DNA of 64,000 nt from positions 186,001 to 250,000 of the forward strand of contig JADGEX010000001.1 in assembly GCA_016744135.1 (NCBI GenBank). The letters are read 5' to 3'. Shown here in pieces: positions 17,501-26,110 of this stretch (position 1 is its first letter; each line of letters starts with the position of its first letter). The notes beneath the pieces are model-generated. The model had not been told where the DNA came from. It made no database searches and worked only from the letters and a program-made list of their open reading frames with translations. The stretch comes from Pseudodesulfovibrio sp. (lineage in GTDB: Bacteria > Desulfobacterota > Desulfovibrionia > Desulfovibrionales > Desulfovibrionaceae). A program made the translations under genes and the position numbers.

Positions 17501-18616
17501 ATGCCGTTTTTATTGAAACACCATTTTGATCCAGATTGGGATCCCTCAAAACTTAGACCAGAAGAACAGGCTGACGGAAGCGTGGACCACCATGAATTGA
17601 ACTTCGTCAACAATGTTTCGAAGGGTGATGTCATCGCCGAATGGGTTGACATAGAAGAAGGGGATGATGTTGATCGTCGGTTTGTTTTTGATGATAAAGA
17701 GTTTCCGGCCGGACGTGGAACCGGCCTTAGACAGAAATTCCCCGACACGCTGTTTGCAGCTGTTGATGGGTATGTCTGTTATAAAGAAGGGAAAATTCTT
17801 GTTAGAGAGACTCTGACGGTTCATTGGGACATCGATTACCATACCGGGAACGTGGATTTTGTTGGCAACATCTCTGTTGAAGGGTCCGTTCGTTCGGGGT
17901 TCACTGTGCGAGGAGTGAAGGTGACCATTGCCGGGCAGGTTGAAGGTGCTCGTATTGAGGCGACCCGTAATCTGAATTGTCATGGTGGCGTCAAAGGCGG
18001 TAAAATCGCTCATTTGGAAGCCGGACATGATTTGAAGCTCGCTTACTGTGAATACGCTACACTCATTGCAAAGAACGATATTCTTATCAAGGGAGCGCTT
18101 ATGCATAGCAACGTCTATGCTGGAAAGCGTTTGGCTGTAGGTCACCGGCTTACAGGCGGAAATATCTGTGCATATGACTATATTTATGTTGGTGGGCAGC
18201 TCGGAGGCGGATTAGATACGGATACTTCTCTGGTTATGGGATATAAGCCGTCGCTATTGCATGCAGATGAAGAGTATAACAAGCGTATCAAGAGCCTTCA
18301 TGATGATATAGCTTCATTTGAAAAGGCATTGAACAAAGGAAACGAATTTCGTGCCGAGTTTAAGCCCAAATTGGAGTCCGCCATCAAGGAATTGGATTTG
18401 TTGAAGGCGTTGAAGGTTAAGTTGTGGGACGGTATATACGCTACAGAGCGTCTTGATGAGTGCAAGGTTTTGGTTCCAGGGGTGGTAAAACCTGGTGTTG
18501 AGATAAGTATCGGGTCAGCATTTTTGAAAGTAGATGATTTCTTGGAAGATGTGTATTTTTATTATGATAACGATGAAGTAAAAATCGGTGCTTCCACCGA
18601 AAAAGTTAAAAGATAG
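17501..18616 (+). CDS. FapA-family (DUF342) flagellar assembly protein A
   Basis: The 371-residue protein contains the DUF342/FapA beta-helix: repeated turns such as GNISVEGSVRSGFTVRGVKV, VEGARIEATRNLNCHGGVKG and ALMHSNVYAGKRLAVGHRLT at about residues 125–245. A predicted coiled-coil (about 250–315) and a short C-terminal strand region follow. FapA-type proteins are polymer-like cytoplasmic proteins found in flagellar and chemotaxis gene clusters; their molecular role is not settled. It starts the motor operon, with motA only three bases downstream. Confidence 0.85.
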   Translation: MPFLLKHHFDPDWDPSKLRPEEQADGSVDHHELNFVNNVSKGDVIAEWVDIEEGDDVDRRFVFDDKEFPAGRGTGLRQKFPDTLFAAVDGYVCYKEGKILVRETLTVHWDIDYHTGNVDFVGNISVEGSVRSGFTVRGVKVTIAGQVEGARIEATRNLNCHGGVKGGKIAHLEAGHDLKLAYCEYATLIAKNDILIKGALMHSNVYAGKRLAVGHRLTGGNICAYDYIYVGGQLGGGLDTDTSLVMGYKPSLLHADEEYNKRIKSLHDDIASFEKALNKGNEFRAEFKPKLESAIKELDLLKALKVKLWDGIYATERLDECKVLVPGVVKPGVEISIGSAFLKVDDFLEDVYFYYDNDEVKIGASTEKVKR

Positions 18617-18619
18617 TAT

Positions 18620-19375
18620 ATGGATATTGCAACTTTAATAGGCTTGGCTGGTGCGTTTGGACTTGTGGTTACAACCATTTTTATGGGTGGAAACGCAGCT
18701 GGATTCATCGATATTCCATCGGTGGTCGTTGTTCTTGGTGGGACGTTTGCCGTTACTTTTGTCATGTTTCCTCTTGGCGTTGTTATCAATGCCATTAAGG
18801 TCGGCATGAAGACGTTACTTTTCAAGTCGAATGATCCACTTGAAATTATTCGTCTTATTACGGGATTGGCAGATACGGCCCGTAAAGAGAGTATTATCGC
18901 TTTGGAGAAAGTCGCCATCGATGATCCGTTCCTCAAGAAAGGGGTTATGCTCGTCGTGGACGGTTCCAGTGAAGGGCTTGTTCGATCCGTTATGGAGATT
19001 GAATTGGAATTCATGAAACAGCGGCATAGACAGGGACAGGCTGTTTTCAAAGGCATGGGCACCATGGCTCCAGCGTTTGGCATGATCGGTACGCTGATCG
19101 GTTTGGTTAATATGCTTTCCAATCTCTCAGATCCTTCCTCCATTGGGCCTGCTATGGCCGTCGCACTTCTAACAACCTTTTATGGGGCAGTTATGGCCAA
19201 CTGCATGTTCCTTCCAATGGCCACCAAGCTAGAGGAGAGATCCACCGAGGATGTTTTGTTCATGCAGATTATGATTGAAGGTGTTTCTTCCCTGCAACGC
19301 GGTGATCATCCTTCTGTGGTTAAGGAAAAACTCCAGGCCTTCCTGTCTCCCGCACTGCGTGAGGAAAGCGCGTAA
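18620..19375 (+). CDS. motA: flagellar motor stator protein MotA
   Basis: The 251-residue protein has four membrane segments: two near residues 1–55 (IGLAGAFGLVVTTIFMGGNA and SVVVVLGGTFAVTFVMFPLG) and two near 145–205 (GMGTMAPAFGMIGTLIGLVN and AMAVALLTTFYGAVMANCMF). A cytoplasmic loop between them carries charged residues that touch the rotor (for example the R-K-E region near residue 90). It forms the ion channel with MotB. The gene lies between fapA and motB in a tight operon. Confidence 0.93.
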   Translation: MDIATLIGLAGAFGLVVTTIFMGGNAAGFIDIPSVVVVLGGTFAVTFVMFPLGVVINAIKVGMKTLLFKSNDPLEIIRLITGLADTARKESIIALEKVAIDDPFLKKGVMLVVDGSSEGLVRSVMEIELEFMKQRHRQGQAVFKGMGTMAPAFGMIGTLIGLVNMLSNLSDPSSIGPAMAVALLTTFYGAVMANCMFLPMATKLEERSTEDVLFMQIMIEGVSSLQRGDHPSVVKEKLQAFLSPALREESA

Positions 19376-19399
19376 TTCTACGTGTGATTCGGAGGTTGT

Positions 19400-20164
19400 G
19401 TGGCTAAACAAGTAAAAGAATTCGTCAAGAGAAGGCCCCCGGATGATCCCCCGGTTGATGAGGGGTTACCTCCGTGGATGGCAACTTTTGCTGACATGAT
19501 GACACTTCTTTTGTGTTTTTTCGTCTTGTTACTGTCCTTTGCTGAACAAAGCGAACAGAAGTACCGGGATGCTTTGGGCTCGATCAAGGGAGCCTTTGGT
19601 GCCAAAGAGATTCGCGCTGTTTCAGAGGATATGGCTCAATTCAATACGAGTAAAACAGCCAAGGACATGGCGGCCGATATATCGCATGATGAACGATTGC
19701 TTCTTGGTGTTGTCATGCGGATTAAGTCTCTTCTTGAAGATGACGATATCAAGTTGAAAGAAGGGATGGGGGTGACAGCGGACAGAAATGGTGTTGTGTT
19801 TAGTGCCAATTCCGCAGCCCTTTTTGTCCCTGGTTCTGCTGATTTGGCGGATGGTGCCAAGAAAATTCTCGATAATGTTGTGAAAGTTCTCAAGGATTAC
19901 AAGTTGAATATTGTTGTGCGTGGACATACCGATGACAAACCGGTTTCTTCGCGGAGATATCCGTCGAATTGGGAATTATCAGCAGCCCGAGCAGCCATGG
20001 CTTTGAATTATATTATTGATGAGGGTGGTATTGGGATCAACAGGGCTAAAGCTGTTGGTTATGCGGATACCCGTCCGGCAGTTTCCAATGATTCTGATGA
20101 AAATCGACTGAAAAATCAACGAGTTGAATTTTATCTTCATATGCCACAACGGGATGCGTGGTAA
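19400..20164 (+). CDS. motB: flagellar motor stator protein MotB (first copy)
   Basis: This 254-residue protein starts with GTG after GGAGG. It has a short proline-rich cytoplasmic N-terminus, a single membrane segment with the proton-binding Asp in PWMATFADMMTLLLCFFVLL (residues about 23–45), and a C-terminal OmpA/MotB peptidoglycan-binding domain. That domain includes LNIVVRGHTDDKP (residue about 173), SNWELSAARA and the final NRLKNQRVEFYL. It anchors the stator to the cell wall. A second MotB follows three bases downstream. Confidence 0.92.
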   Translation: MAKQVKEFVKRRPPDDPPVDEGLPPWMATFADMMTLLLCFFVLLLSFAEQSEQKYRDALGSIKGAFGAKEIRAVSEDMAQFNTSKTAKDMAADISHDERLLLGVVMRIKSLLEDDDIKLKEGMGVTADRNGVVFSANSAALFVPGSADLADGAKKILDNVVKVLKDYKLNIVVRGHTDDKPVSSRRYPSNWELSAARAAMALNYIIDEGGIGINRAKAVGYADTRPAVSNDSDENRLKNQRVEFYLHMPQRDAW

Positions 20165-20167
20165 GGT

Positions 20168-20917
20168 ATGGCCAAACAGGAAGCAATGGAACAACAGGGT
20201 GGTGTAAAAGCTGATCCGCCCAAGCCTGATGAAGGGATTCCACCGTGGATGGCGACATTTGCCGACATGGTCACTTTGTTGCTGTGTTTTTTCGTGCTTC
20301 TTTTATCGTTTACCAATACCGATGTTACTAATTTTAAAACAATGATTGGTTCTATTCAGGAAGCCTTGGGGGTGCAGTTCGATGATGCTGGCGCCACAGC
20401 GGTTCCCTATGCTGATACGAGTTTTTCCGAACGTAAAACTGTTCGTGAAAATAGACAGATTGTCGAACTTGGTGCACGGATCAAGAAGAGTATCCGGGCA
20501 AAAGATTTGGTGCATATGGCTCGTGTCAGCAGTGATAAGTCGGGAGTTATGCTTCGTTTAAGTAATCAGGCCATGTTCAACAAAGGCTCTGCGGAACTGA
20601 CAGATGAGGCCAAGAAGGGGCTCTTCGTGGTTATTAATGCCATGGAAGGGACGAATTTTAATCTTGTCATCCGAGGTCATACGGATGGAGAACGAGTAGA
20701 GTCGAAAATATACAGATCCAACTGGGAGCTGTCCGCAGCCCGAGCCGCACGATGTCTGCGGTATATTCTCGAACATTCAAAGATTCCAGCAAATCGCATG
20801 AAAGCCGTTGGTTATGCCAGCGCCAAACCCATTCTCCCGAGTACCTCTGAGGAAAACAGACGCATAAATCGCAGGGTCGAATTTTTTTACATGCCACCCG
20901 GGCGATCAAAATGGTAA
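20168..20917 (+). CDS. flagellar motor stator protein MotB (second copy)
   Basis: This 249-residue paralog of the preceding gene keeps the same parts: PWMATFADMVTLLLCFFVLL with the membrane Asp, and the OmpA-like domain with NLVIRGHTDGE, SNWELSAARAAR and ENRRINRRVEFFY. The linker between membrane and periplasmic domain differs in sequence from copy one. With one MotA and two MotB genes in an operon, the two may form hetero-stators or act in different conditions; which one does so cannot be read here. A terminator follows at once. Confidence 0.92.
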   Translation: MAKQEAMEQQGGVKADPPKPDEGIPPWMATFADMVTLLLCFFVLLLSFTNTDVTNFKTMIGSIQEALGVQFDDAGATAVPYADTSFSERKTVRENRQIVELGARIKKSIRAKDLVHMARVSSDKSGVMLRLSNQAMFNKGSAELTDEAKKGLFVVINAMEGTNFNLVIRGHTDGERVESKIYRSNWELSAARAARCLRYILEHSKIPANRMKAVGYASAKPILPSTSEENRRINRRVEFFYMPPGRSKW

Positions 20918-20929
20918 TATTTCCAGCAA

Positions 20930-20960
20930 AAAAGCCCCGCCAATTTGGCGGGGCTTTTTT
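20930..20960 (+). terminator. rho-independent terminator of the mot operon
   Basis: Arms AAAGCCCCGCC and GGCGGGGCTTT with an AATT loop are followed by TTTT. Confidence 0.95.
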
Positions 20961-20975
20961 GCGTCATACAAAGAA

Positions 20976-21021
20976 AATGGTGGAGGCGGGGAGAGTCGAA
21001 CTCCCGTCCGAGAACGATCCG
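20976..21021. repeat. attL: duplicated tmRNA 3' end (left end of genomic island)
   Basis: These 46 bases are identical to 32729–32774, the 3' end of the intact tmRNA gene (T-arm, acceptor and CCA on the minus strand). The sequences diverge completely just inside. This is the signature left by site-specific integration into ssrA and marks the left border of the island. Confidence 0.92.
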
Positions 21022-21053
21022 AATCATTGAGTTTTTCTAGAACGCCACACAAA

Positions 21054-21086
21054 TTTGTGTACGATTTGTGTACACCTTTTGTGTAT
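21054..21086 (+). promoter_or_regulatory. putative integrase arm-binding sites (left)
   Basis: TTTGTGTAC at 21054 and 21065 and TTTGTGTAT at 21078 lie in the same orientation, 11 and 13 bases apart, just inside attL. The same box occurs twice at the other end of the island (32649, 32660). Tyrosine integrases bind such short repeated arm sites; the assignment is inference. Confidence 0.6.
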
Positions 21087-21350
21087 ATTCAAACGTACGG
21101 ATTGTGCAAGCCTGATCCCTGAAAGACTATCGATTTAACTCCCTCATTTTTTGATTTGGAAAGAGTTGTTCTTAAATTCATGAGTTGAATATGTTGTTTG
21201 ATAAAAAAAAGTGCACGCCGTAATGCGTTGAGATTACTTGTTTATTTTTTAAGTGCTTGAAATATAAAGAGATGTTTTTTTGATATTGCCCCTGCGAATT
21301 TTGGGGAAACATTAACGGTGCATTTGGTCTATAACTTTCTTGTTTTATGT

Positions 21351-21372
21351 ATGTTTTATAGATGTTTTATAG
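21351..21372 (+). repeat. two tandem 11-base repeats (iteron-like)
   Basis: ATGTTTTATAG occurs twice in tandem and is followed by a further ATG. It lies about 100 bases before the polymerase-like gene. With only two copies in AT-rich DNA an iteron role is uncertain. Confidence 0.35.
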
Positions 21373-21470
21373 ATGATCTGCCGCTAACTGGTTAGTAACA
21401 ACGTTCTTGCTAATTATTTGTTTTGACCTATAGCGTCGATGGGTTAATTCGATAATTTTATATAGTAATT

Positions 21471-22769
21471 ATGAGCATTTACATGGCTCTATTTTTGTTT
21501 ATGACAAAGGCCATGAAGAAAATTAAATATGAACGATCACTATTATTTGATGTTGGAAAATGGTCAGACGATGTTCGCGCAAAAAAGATCGCTGATATCG
21601 TTACGAACATTATCCTTCCCGACTTGGGAAAAGGCTACAAATTAGCGCACGGTCGATATACTGCTGCGATAATGAATCTAGTCATTAACTTTATACAATG
21701 TCACGAACACCCATATTGTGAATGGGTTGCATGTTCAAGAGATCAGAGTTCATACACGGTTGGTAGTCGGTACAACAAACTCTTTATCAGCTACCGCCCT
21801 TTAATGAGAATTATTGGTGCCATGGTAAAACATGAGCTTATTGAACTTGTGAAAGGAGTGAACTACCCCAATTTCCATAGGCAGTCTCGAATGCGTCCAC
21901 GACTTAAATTTATTGAGTTGCTTTATCGCAAGAAGAAAACCAGAACTTATCGAAAGATTGAACTCATTCGCCTCAAGACAAGTGGTAAAAAGAAAAAGAA
22001 ACTTGTCGAATATGACGACACTTCCAAAACGAATAACATGCGGCATAACAACATCATTCTTAATGAATGGATGGCTGCCGCTGAACTTCACCATGACTTA
22101 ACAGAAGAGCAGGCTATCATGCATATTAAGGCTATTGGTAGATGCTTGGATTATTCTAAATCGAAAATGTATCGAGTATTTAACGGGAGTTTTGAGAGAG
22201 GTGGACGTTTCTATGGACCGTGGTGGCAAGAAGTCAAAAAAGAATATCGCCAATTCATTACAATTGGAGGGTGCCCTACGGTTGAACTGGACTACGCTAG
22301 CTTCCACCCTCGAATTCTTTACGATCGAAAAGGGGCTATTCTTCCTGAAGGAGATTTATATGAGGTGCCGGGTTTCAAGCATCGACGGAAGTTATGCAAG
22401 ATTCTCTTTAATTCGCTGTTGAATGCCCCAACGCGGGAGTCTGCGATCAAGGCAGCAATGAGAGAGCATAATATTACGAGAAGGCCACCGCACACTGTGA
22501 AGAAACTGGAGATGGTCAAGTTAGCTGACCATCTCATCGCAAAGCATGAACCTATTGCTGAGTTCTTAGGAAGCGGCATCGGGCTAACTCTTCAGCACCA
22601 TGACTCATGTATTGCTGAGCGGATTATGCTTTCGCTGAGGGATAAAGGAATTGTTGGCTTGCCCGTTCATGACTCATTCATCGTGGCTGTTCAGTATGAA
22701 GACATCTTACGAGAAACGATGCGTATAGAGTATCGAAGAGTATTTGGAAATGATCCGGTAATTGGCTAA
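21471..22769 (+). CDS. protein with family-A DNA polymerase-like palm motifs
   Basis: This protein has up to 432 residues; starts at 21471 or 21513 are both possible and neither has a good ribosome site. I see three motifs resembling family-A polymerases. TVELDYASFHPRILYD (Asp near residue 274) is like motif A, DYSxxxxR. RRKLCKILFNSLLNA (residue about 305) sits where the O-helix motif should be. GLPVHDSFIVAVQ (Asp near 400) is like motif C, HDE. The N-terminal half includes a basic region that could be a winged helix or DNA-binding part, and no 3'-5' exonuclease is seen. Similar island-encoded proteins are known to me only as hypotheticals. It may replicate or repair the element. Confidence 0.6.
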   Translation: MSIYMALFLFMTKAMKKIKYERSLLFDVGKWSDDVRAKKIADIVTNIILPDLGKGYKLAHGRYTAAIMNLVINFIQCHEHPYCEWVACSRDQSSYTVGSRYNKLFISYRPLMRIIGAMVKHELIELVKGVNYPNFHRQSRMRPRLKFIELLYRKKKTRTYRKIELIRLKTSGKKKKKLVEYDDTSKTNNMRHNNIILNEWMAAAELHHDLTEEQAIMHIKAIGRCLDYSKSKMYRVFNGSFERGGRFYGPWWQEVKKEYRQFITIGGCPTVELDYASFHPRILYDRKGAILPEGDLYEVPGFKHRRKLCKILFNSLLNAPTRESAIKAAMREHNITRRPPHTVKKLEMVKLADHLIAKHEPIAEFLGSGIGLTLQHHDSCIAERIMLSLRDKGIVGLPVHDSFIVAVQYEDILRETMRIEYRRVFGNDPVIG

Positions 22770-22937
22770 CGCCCCTAAACGGCTTGAGCGGCATGAATAT
22801 TAGCTCTATTGGTGGTATTCATCGCTGCTCTCGTCGTTATCCACACCTATCCGTGGCTGCCAACTCCTTCCCAACCCGATATCCATCTGGGGCCTCCTTC
22901 TCCCTCTCCTCTCATTCCCTCTCCTATCCTATCCTAT

Positions 22938-22959
22938 CCATTACTAAGAGCAGGTAGAG
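22938..22959 (+). repeat. inverted repeat, left arm
   Basis: These 22 bases are the exact reverse complement of 23317–23338. They are preceded by a pyrimidine-rich stretch that mirrors the purine-rich stretch after the right arm. Confidence 0.85.
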
Positions 22960-22977
22960 TGTTTCTTGAAAGTGTGA

Positions 22978-23030
22978 ATTTTGCGTGAGCAGTATCTCTC
23001 TTACGGAATGGGGCTATCGTATGATGTCCT
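22978..23030 (+). repeat. dispersed island repeat, copy 1
   Basis: The core GTGAGCAGTATCTCTCTTAC is shared exactly with copy 2 (24506–24560); the flanking about 30 bases match with scattered changes. A C-rich run follows. A shorter form is at 27053–27093. Confidence 0.75.
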
Positions 23031-23316
23031 ATCCCCCTCCTAGCACGTCCCTCCCTCATTCTATCGCTAATAAACCACGTTGTTTTTAATGAGTGCCGAT
23101 TATAGAGAATTCAAGGCAGTGAATCCTAATTATAGGCCTCACAGGTACATCTATGATCTGTATTTAGACCTTTATTACAAACGTTTGAACTAAAAATGGT
23201 GTCTAGTAAGGGGCAGGTGTTTTACGGACGTAAAAGGGTGCCAAACTTAGGCCATAGTGGCTTAGCTCTAGAATGGACATCCTTTTATCGCGCGAGGCTA
23301 TTGAATCTTACTTTAT

Positions 23317-23338
23317 TCTACCTGCTCTTAGTAATGGA
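23317..23338 (+). repeat. inverted repeat, right arm
   Basis: This is the exact reverse complement of 22938–22959. It is followed by about 110 bases that are almost all purine. Confidence 0.85.
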
Positions 23339-23750
23339 AGGGAAGGAAGGGGGACCTAGGAGTCATGATGAAAGAAGGAGAGGTGAAGGAGGAGGACGCA
23401 GAGGAAGAGAGAGATAGGGGAGCGGCACTGAGAGGAGCGGAAACAAGAAGAAGGGACGTGCGATTTATGCCGCCTTAGCTTTTTCGAGTGAAAGGGTACA
23501 TGATAACTCTAGGTTTATAGCCTGTAAGAAGTTGATATGTTATTGTATTTGTTGTTTTTCGGAAAAAAAGGTTGATACGAAAATCATTTAAACTTCGAAT
23601 AAAACTCAAATAAAATCCAAAAAGTCTTCAAATACGATCTAACAATAGTTCATTAATAACTGTAATCATGGTATGTTTATTGTTTTTTCAATTAAATAGC
23701 TACAAAGTAACTTGCAAGTGACTACGTAGTCTCTACGTAGAAACCGAGGA

Positions 23751-24344
23751 TTACCCCTCTGTCGACGGCTTCCATCCTTCTTTATTGCTGAACTTTCTTC
23801 CTGATGCACTGTACGGTTTTGCTGCTGCCCCAAGGTACTCGGTAACTTTTGAATGGCTTCCCCCTTCAGAAAGCCACTTCGATACTTCCTGACGATCAAA
23901 ATTCGGTTTCCTTCCTTTGTATTTTCTTGTCGCCTTAGTTTTAGCTATTCCGGCAAGTTATATCCATTCTCAGATTCGTTTCAAATTTTGCAAAGACTCC
24001 GAGCATTCCAAGTAAAGTCTTACCACTGGCTGTGCCTGTATCAATGCGTTGGTCCAATACTTCCAACGCGGCACCTTTCTTTTCAAGCAAATCAACGATG
24101 GCACACAAATCCTTGAGGTTACGTGCAAGCCTGTCGAGTTTCCAAACTACGAGTTTGTCTCCAATGCCGATCATTTCAACACATAATTCCAGCACAGGGC
24201 GTCCATTTTTTATTGCGGCACAGGCCTTTTCTTCTCTTATGACGGCTACAGGGGAAGCTCGTTTGATGGTATCGACTTGGATTTGAGGGCATTGATCGGC
24301 TGTGGAGATTCGACCGTAGGCAACAGAATGTCCTTTGTATCCAT
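23751..24344 (-). pseudogene. degenerate serine recombinase (resolvase/invertase)
   Basis: The catalytic domain is readable on the minus strand from about 24324 (VAYGRISTADQ, with the nucleophile Ser) to about 23960, through VWKLDRLARNLKDL and GMLGVFAKFETNLR. No start codon is in this frame: an ATG at 24344 is one frame away, so an indel separates them. After FETNLR the frame breaks again, and the C-terminal part (GIAKTKATRKYKGRKPNFD, EVSKWLSEG) continues in another frame, then probably shifts once more before the stop at 23751. At least two frameshifts make it a pseudogene. An intact relative lies at 27413. Confidence 0.8.
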
Positions 24345-25012
24345 TTAGGATGGGAGGTCGTTTAGTAATAAATAAAGGGCTGTAAACACCTCCTAACGAC
24401 TGGTTTGAGGTACTGATACCAATTTGGAGTTAGGATGCGTTTAAGGCGCGTCAACTCTTATATAGTTCAAGTGATTACACCCTTTCTGATGGAGAGAGGG
24501 GACTGATATTTTGCATGAGCAGTATCTCTCTTACATAATGAGGCACTCGTATAAGGTTCCCCCCCATTTGTTGAGTCTGTTGACGTCTTGAGGAGAGAGT
24601 TGACTTAACCATTCACTCTTTGCGCGAAGGCTACTGAACATTCTTACTTGTATGCCTAATGGGAGGGCTTTTGCTTTCGCGGTAAGGGAGTTTTTTGTCT
24701 TGAGACTATAAATCTATCTAGTTCAGAAACTTTTCTTTAACGATAGACAAGTCGCAGTAGCAGTACCGTCCTGTCCTCTTTTCTTTGCTCCTGACCCTAT
24801 CTTGTCCTATATGGCATCAGGAGCAAACAACGATGAAATCGCTTTCCGTAAATTAGATGTGTAGCGTTTGTATACATACTTTATGTGTTAGGAATCATGG
24901 GAATCTTCAATTTTATTTGACCAAACTTTCAAGATTGAATATCTGTTTATACGTTCATGTGAAGAAGGGCTGTTTGTGCTAGATAATCGACAAATTGAAG
25001 AGGTTACTTCTA
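24345..25012. other. non-coding island region with dispersed repeat copy 2
   Basis: These 668 bases have no credible gene. They contain repeat copy 2 (24506–24560), a C-run after it, and at 24623–24650 a second block resembling 23289–23310 (GCGCGA-GGCTA-TGAA-TCTTACTT). The upstream region of the next operon, with GAAGAGG at 24997–25003, closes it. Confidence 0.5.
24506..24560 (+). repeat. dispersed island repeat, copy 2
   Basis: It shares a 20-base exact core with copy 1 and similar flanks, and is again followed by a C-run. Confidence 0.75.
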
Positions 25013-26110
25013 ATGTTGCACTTTGATAGTCCTGAAGAGTTGTGGAGATACGCTAACGAGGTTCTAATGAGTGAGGTGGAACCAGCAGATTTTTCTCTTT
25101 CAGATGATTTTAACTTTCGTGTAAGGGTGTCTGGTGAAACTTGGGATGGCATGGTTGATTACCGTGTAGCTGAGATTGTCAGTGAACTTCAGAAAGCTGC
25201 TGACATTGCTGTTGATGAGATTTCAAGTTTTCTTTCTGTAGACGAAAGGAGCCTTTTCTTTGGAAATAATTCGTTAATCATTAAAAGCTCTGTTTCTAAA
25301 GGGTGTACCGATTTACGGGCAAACTGGGGAGAATCATTTGGTCTTCACATAAAGGGGATAACTGCCAAAGGGGCAGTATTTCTAACTTGTTTAGCTATTC
25401 TAGGGGCTACTACCGTTGGGGTTTCCTCTTTCCATTTTTCTTCAAAGAGTGAGATCCTTGAGAGGGAATTGCAACTTGCTAAGGCTAGTAATGATGCTGA
25501 GAGATTGCGGCAAACGACTAGGTTGATTGATGCTGCTGAAAGAATTGCTTTGGTTGGTGAAGAACCTCATCGGTCAACGATTAAATCGATGGAAGAAAAT
25601 GATCTCCTTAAGTTTGGAAACAACGAGGAGAGGTACACCAAAGATGATGCTGGTAAATTGTACCCTCGCAGAAGCTATGCGGTGACGGATACATATTATG
25701 TCGATGATATCTATGAGATTACTGACCTTGGTGTTGTTAAGGATACGCTTAAACTGGTGAAGCAAGGCGTTGCCCCATTTGTTACTTCAATTGCTGATTT
25801 AAATGATTCTGATGTTAATAAACTATATCAGGTCCTTAAGAATGCTAGGCTTGCAAAGAGGCCAGCTACATTGGCACTCCAAGTGAGCATCAAAGTCAAA
25901 CAAGGTAAGCCGTATAACGCAACTGTTATCGGTATTGCTTCTGCTCGTGAAGGTTCGTTAGATTTAGCAGACGTAGTTAAAATCAAAGCTAGGCCAGCCA
26001 AGAAATTTAAGAAGGAGCAGCCGCAAGGAATGTTGTCTTTGTTTGACCACTTAGAGCATAAAGGTGTTCTTGAGAAAACAGTGAGTGAGAAAAATGGTGT
26101 TGAAGAATAG
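25013..26110 (+). CDS. membrane protein of unknown function, first gene of a two-gene island operon
   Basis: I start at ATG 25013 (365 residues) because GAAGAGG lies ten bases before it; the TTG at 24995 has no such site. Residues about 1–115 look like a soluble alpha/beta domain (MLHFDSPEELWRYANEV ... VSKGCTDLRANWG). One membrane segment follows at about 120–145 (GAVFLTCLAILGATTVGVSS), then a short charged helix and a C-terminal domain with beta-rich character (about 185–330). I recognise no family. The gene overlaps the next, a putative abortive-infection protein, by 17–26 bases, so the two are probably translated together and may work as a pair at the membrane. Base composition is AT-richer than the chromosome. 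Confidence 0.7.
   Translation: MLHFDSPEELWRYANEVLMSEVEPADFSLSDDFNFRVRVSGETWDGMVDYRVAEIVSELQKAADIAVDEISSFLSVDERSLFFGNNSLIIKSSVSKGCTDLRANWGESFGLHIKGITAKGAVFLTCLAILGATTVGVSSFHFSSKSEILERELQLAKASNDAERLRQTTRLIDAAERIALVGEEPHRSTIKSMEENDLLKFGNNEERYTKDDAGKLYPRRSYAVTDTYYVDDIYEITDLGVVKDTLKLVKQGVAPFVTSIADLNDSDVNKLYQVLKNARLAKRPATLALQVSIKVKQGKPYNATVIGIASAREGSLDLADVVKIKARPAKKFKKEQPQGMLSLFDHLEHKGVLEKTVSEKNGVEE

Larger units (their letters stand above)
21022..21470. other. island left-end non-coding region
   Basis: These 449 AT-rich bases hold three TTTGTGTA-type boxes (21054–21086) next to attL, and an 11-base tandem direct repeat (21351–21372) shortly before the polymerase-like gene. No gene is visible. Confidence 0.6.
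22770..23750. other. non-coding island region with inverted repeat and purine/pyrimidine tracts
   Basis: No credible gene is seen in these 980 bases. They contain a pyrimidine-rich tract (about 22880–22940), a 22-base exact inverted repeat (arms 22938–22959 and 23317–23338), a purine-rich tract directly after the second arm (about 23331–23460), and the first copy of a dispersed repeat (22978–23030). A second short inverted pair (23043–23052 with 23452–23461) is interleaved with the first. An open frame at 23196–23417 ends in low-complexity Arg/Gly/Glu encoded by the purine tract and looks spurious. Confidence 0.55.

Noticed and set aside
21471-22769. Reverse transcriptase or retron reading of the island polymerase-like protein
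   Set aside because: No YxDD box; the HDSF and DYAS motifs fit a family-A palm better.
23196-23417. Open frame of 73 residues in the non-coding island gap
   Set aside because: Its second half is low-complexity Arg/Gly/Glu from a purine tract, it overlaps the inverted-repeat arm and has no clear ribosome site.
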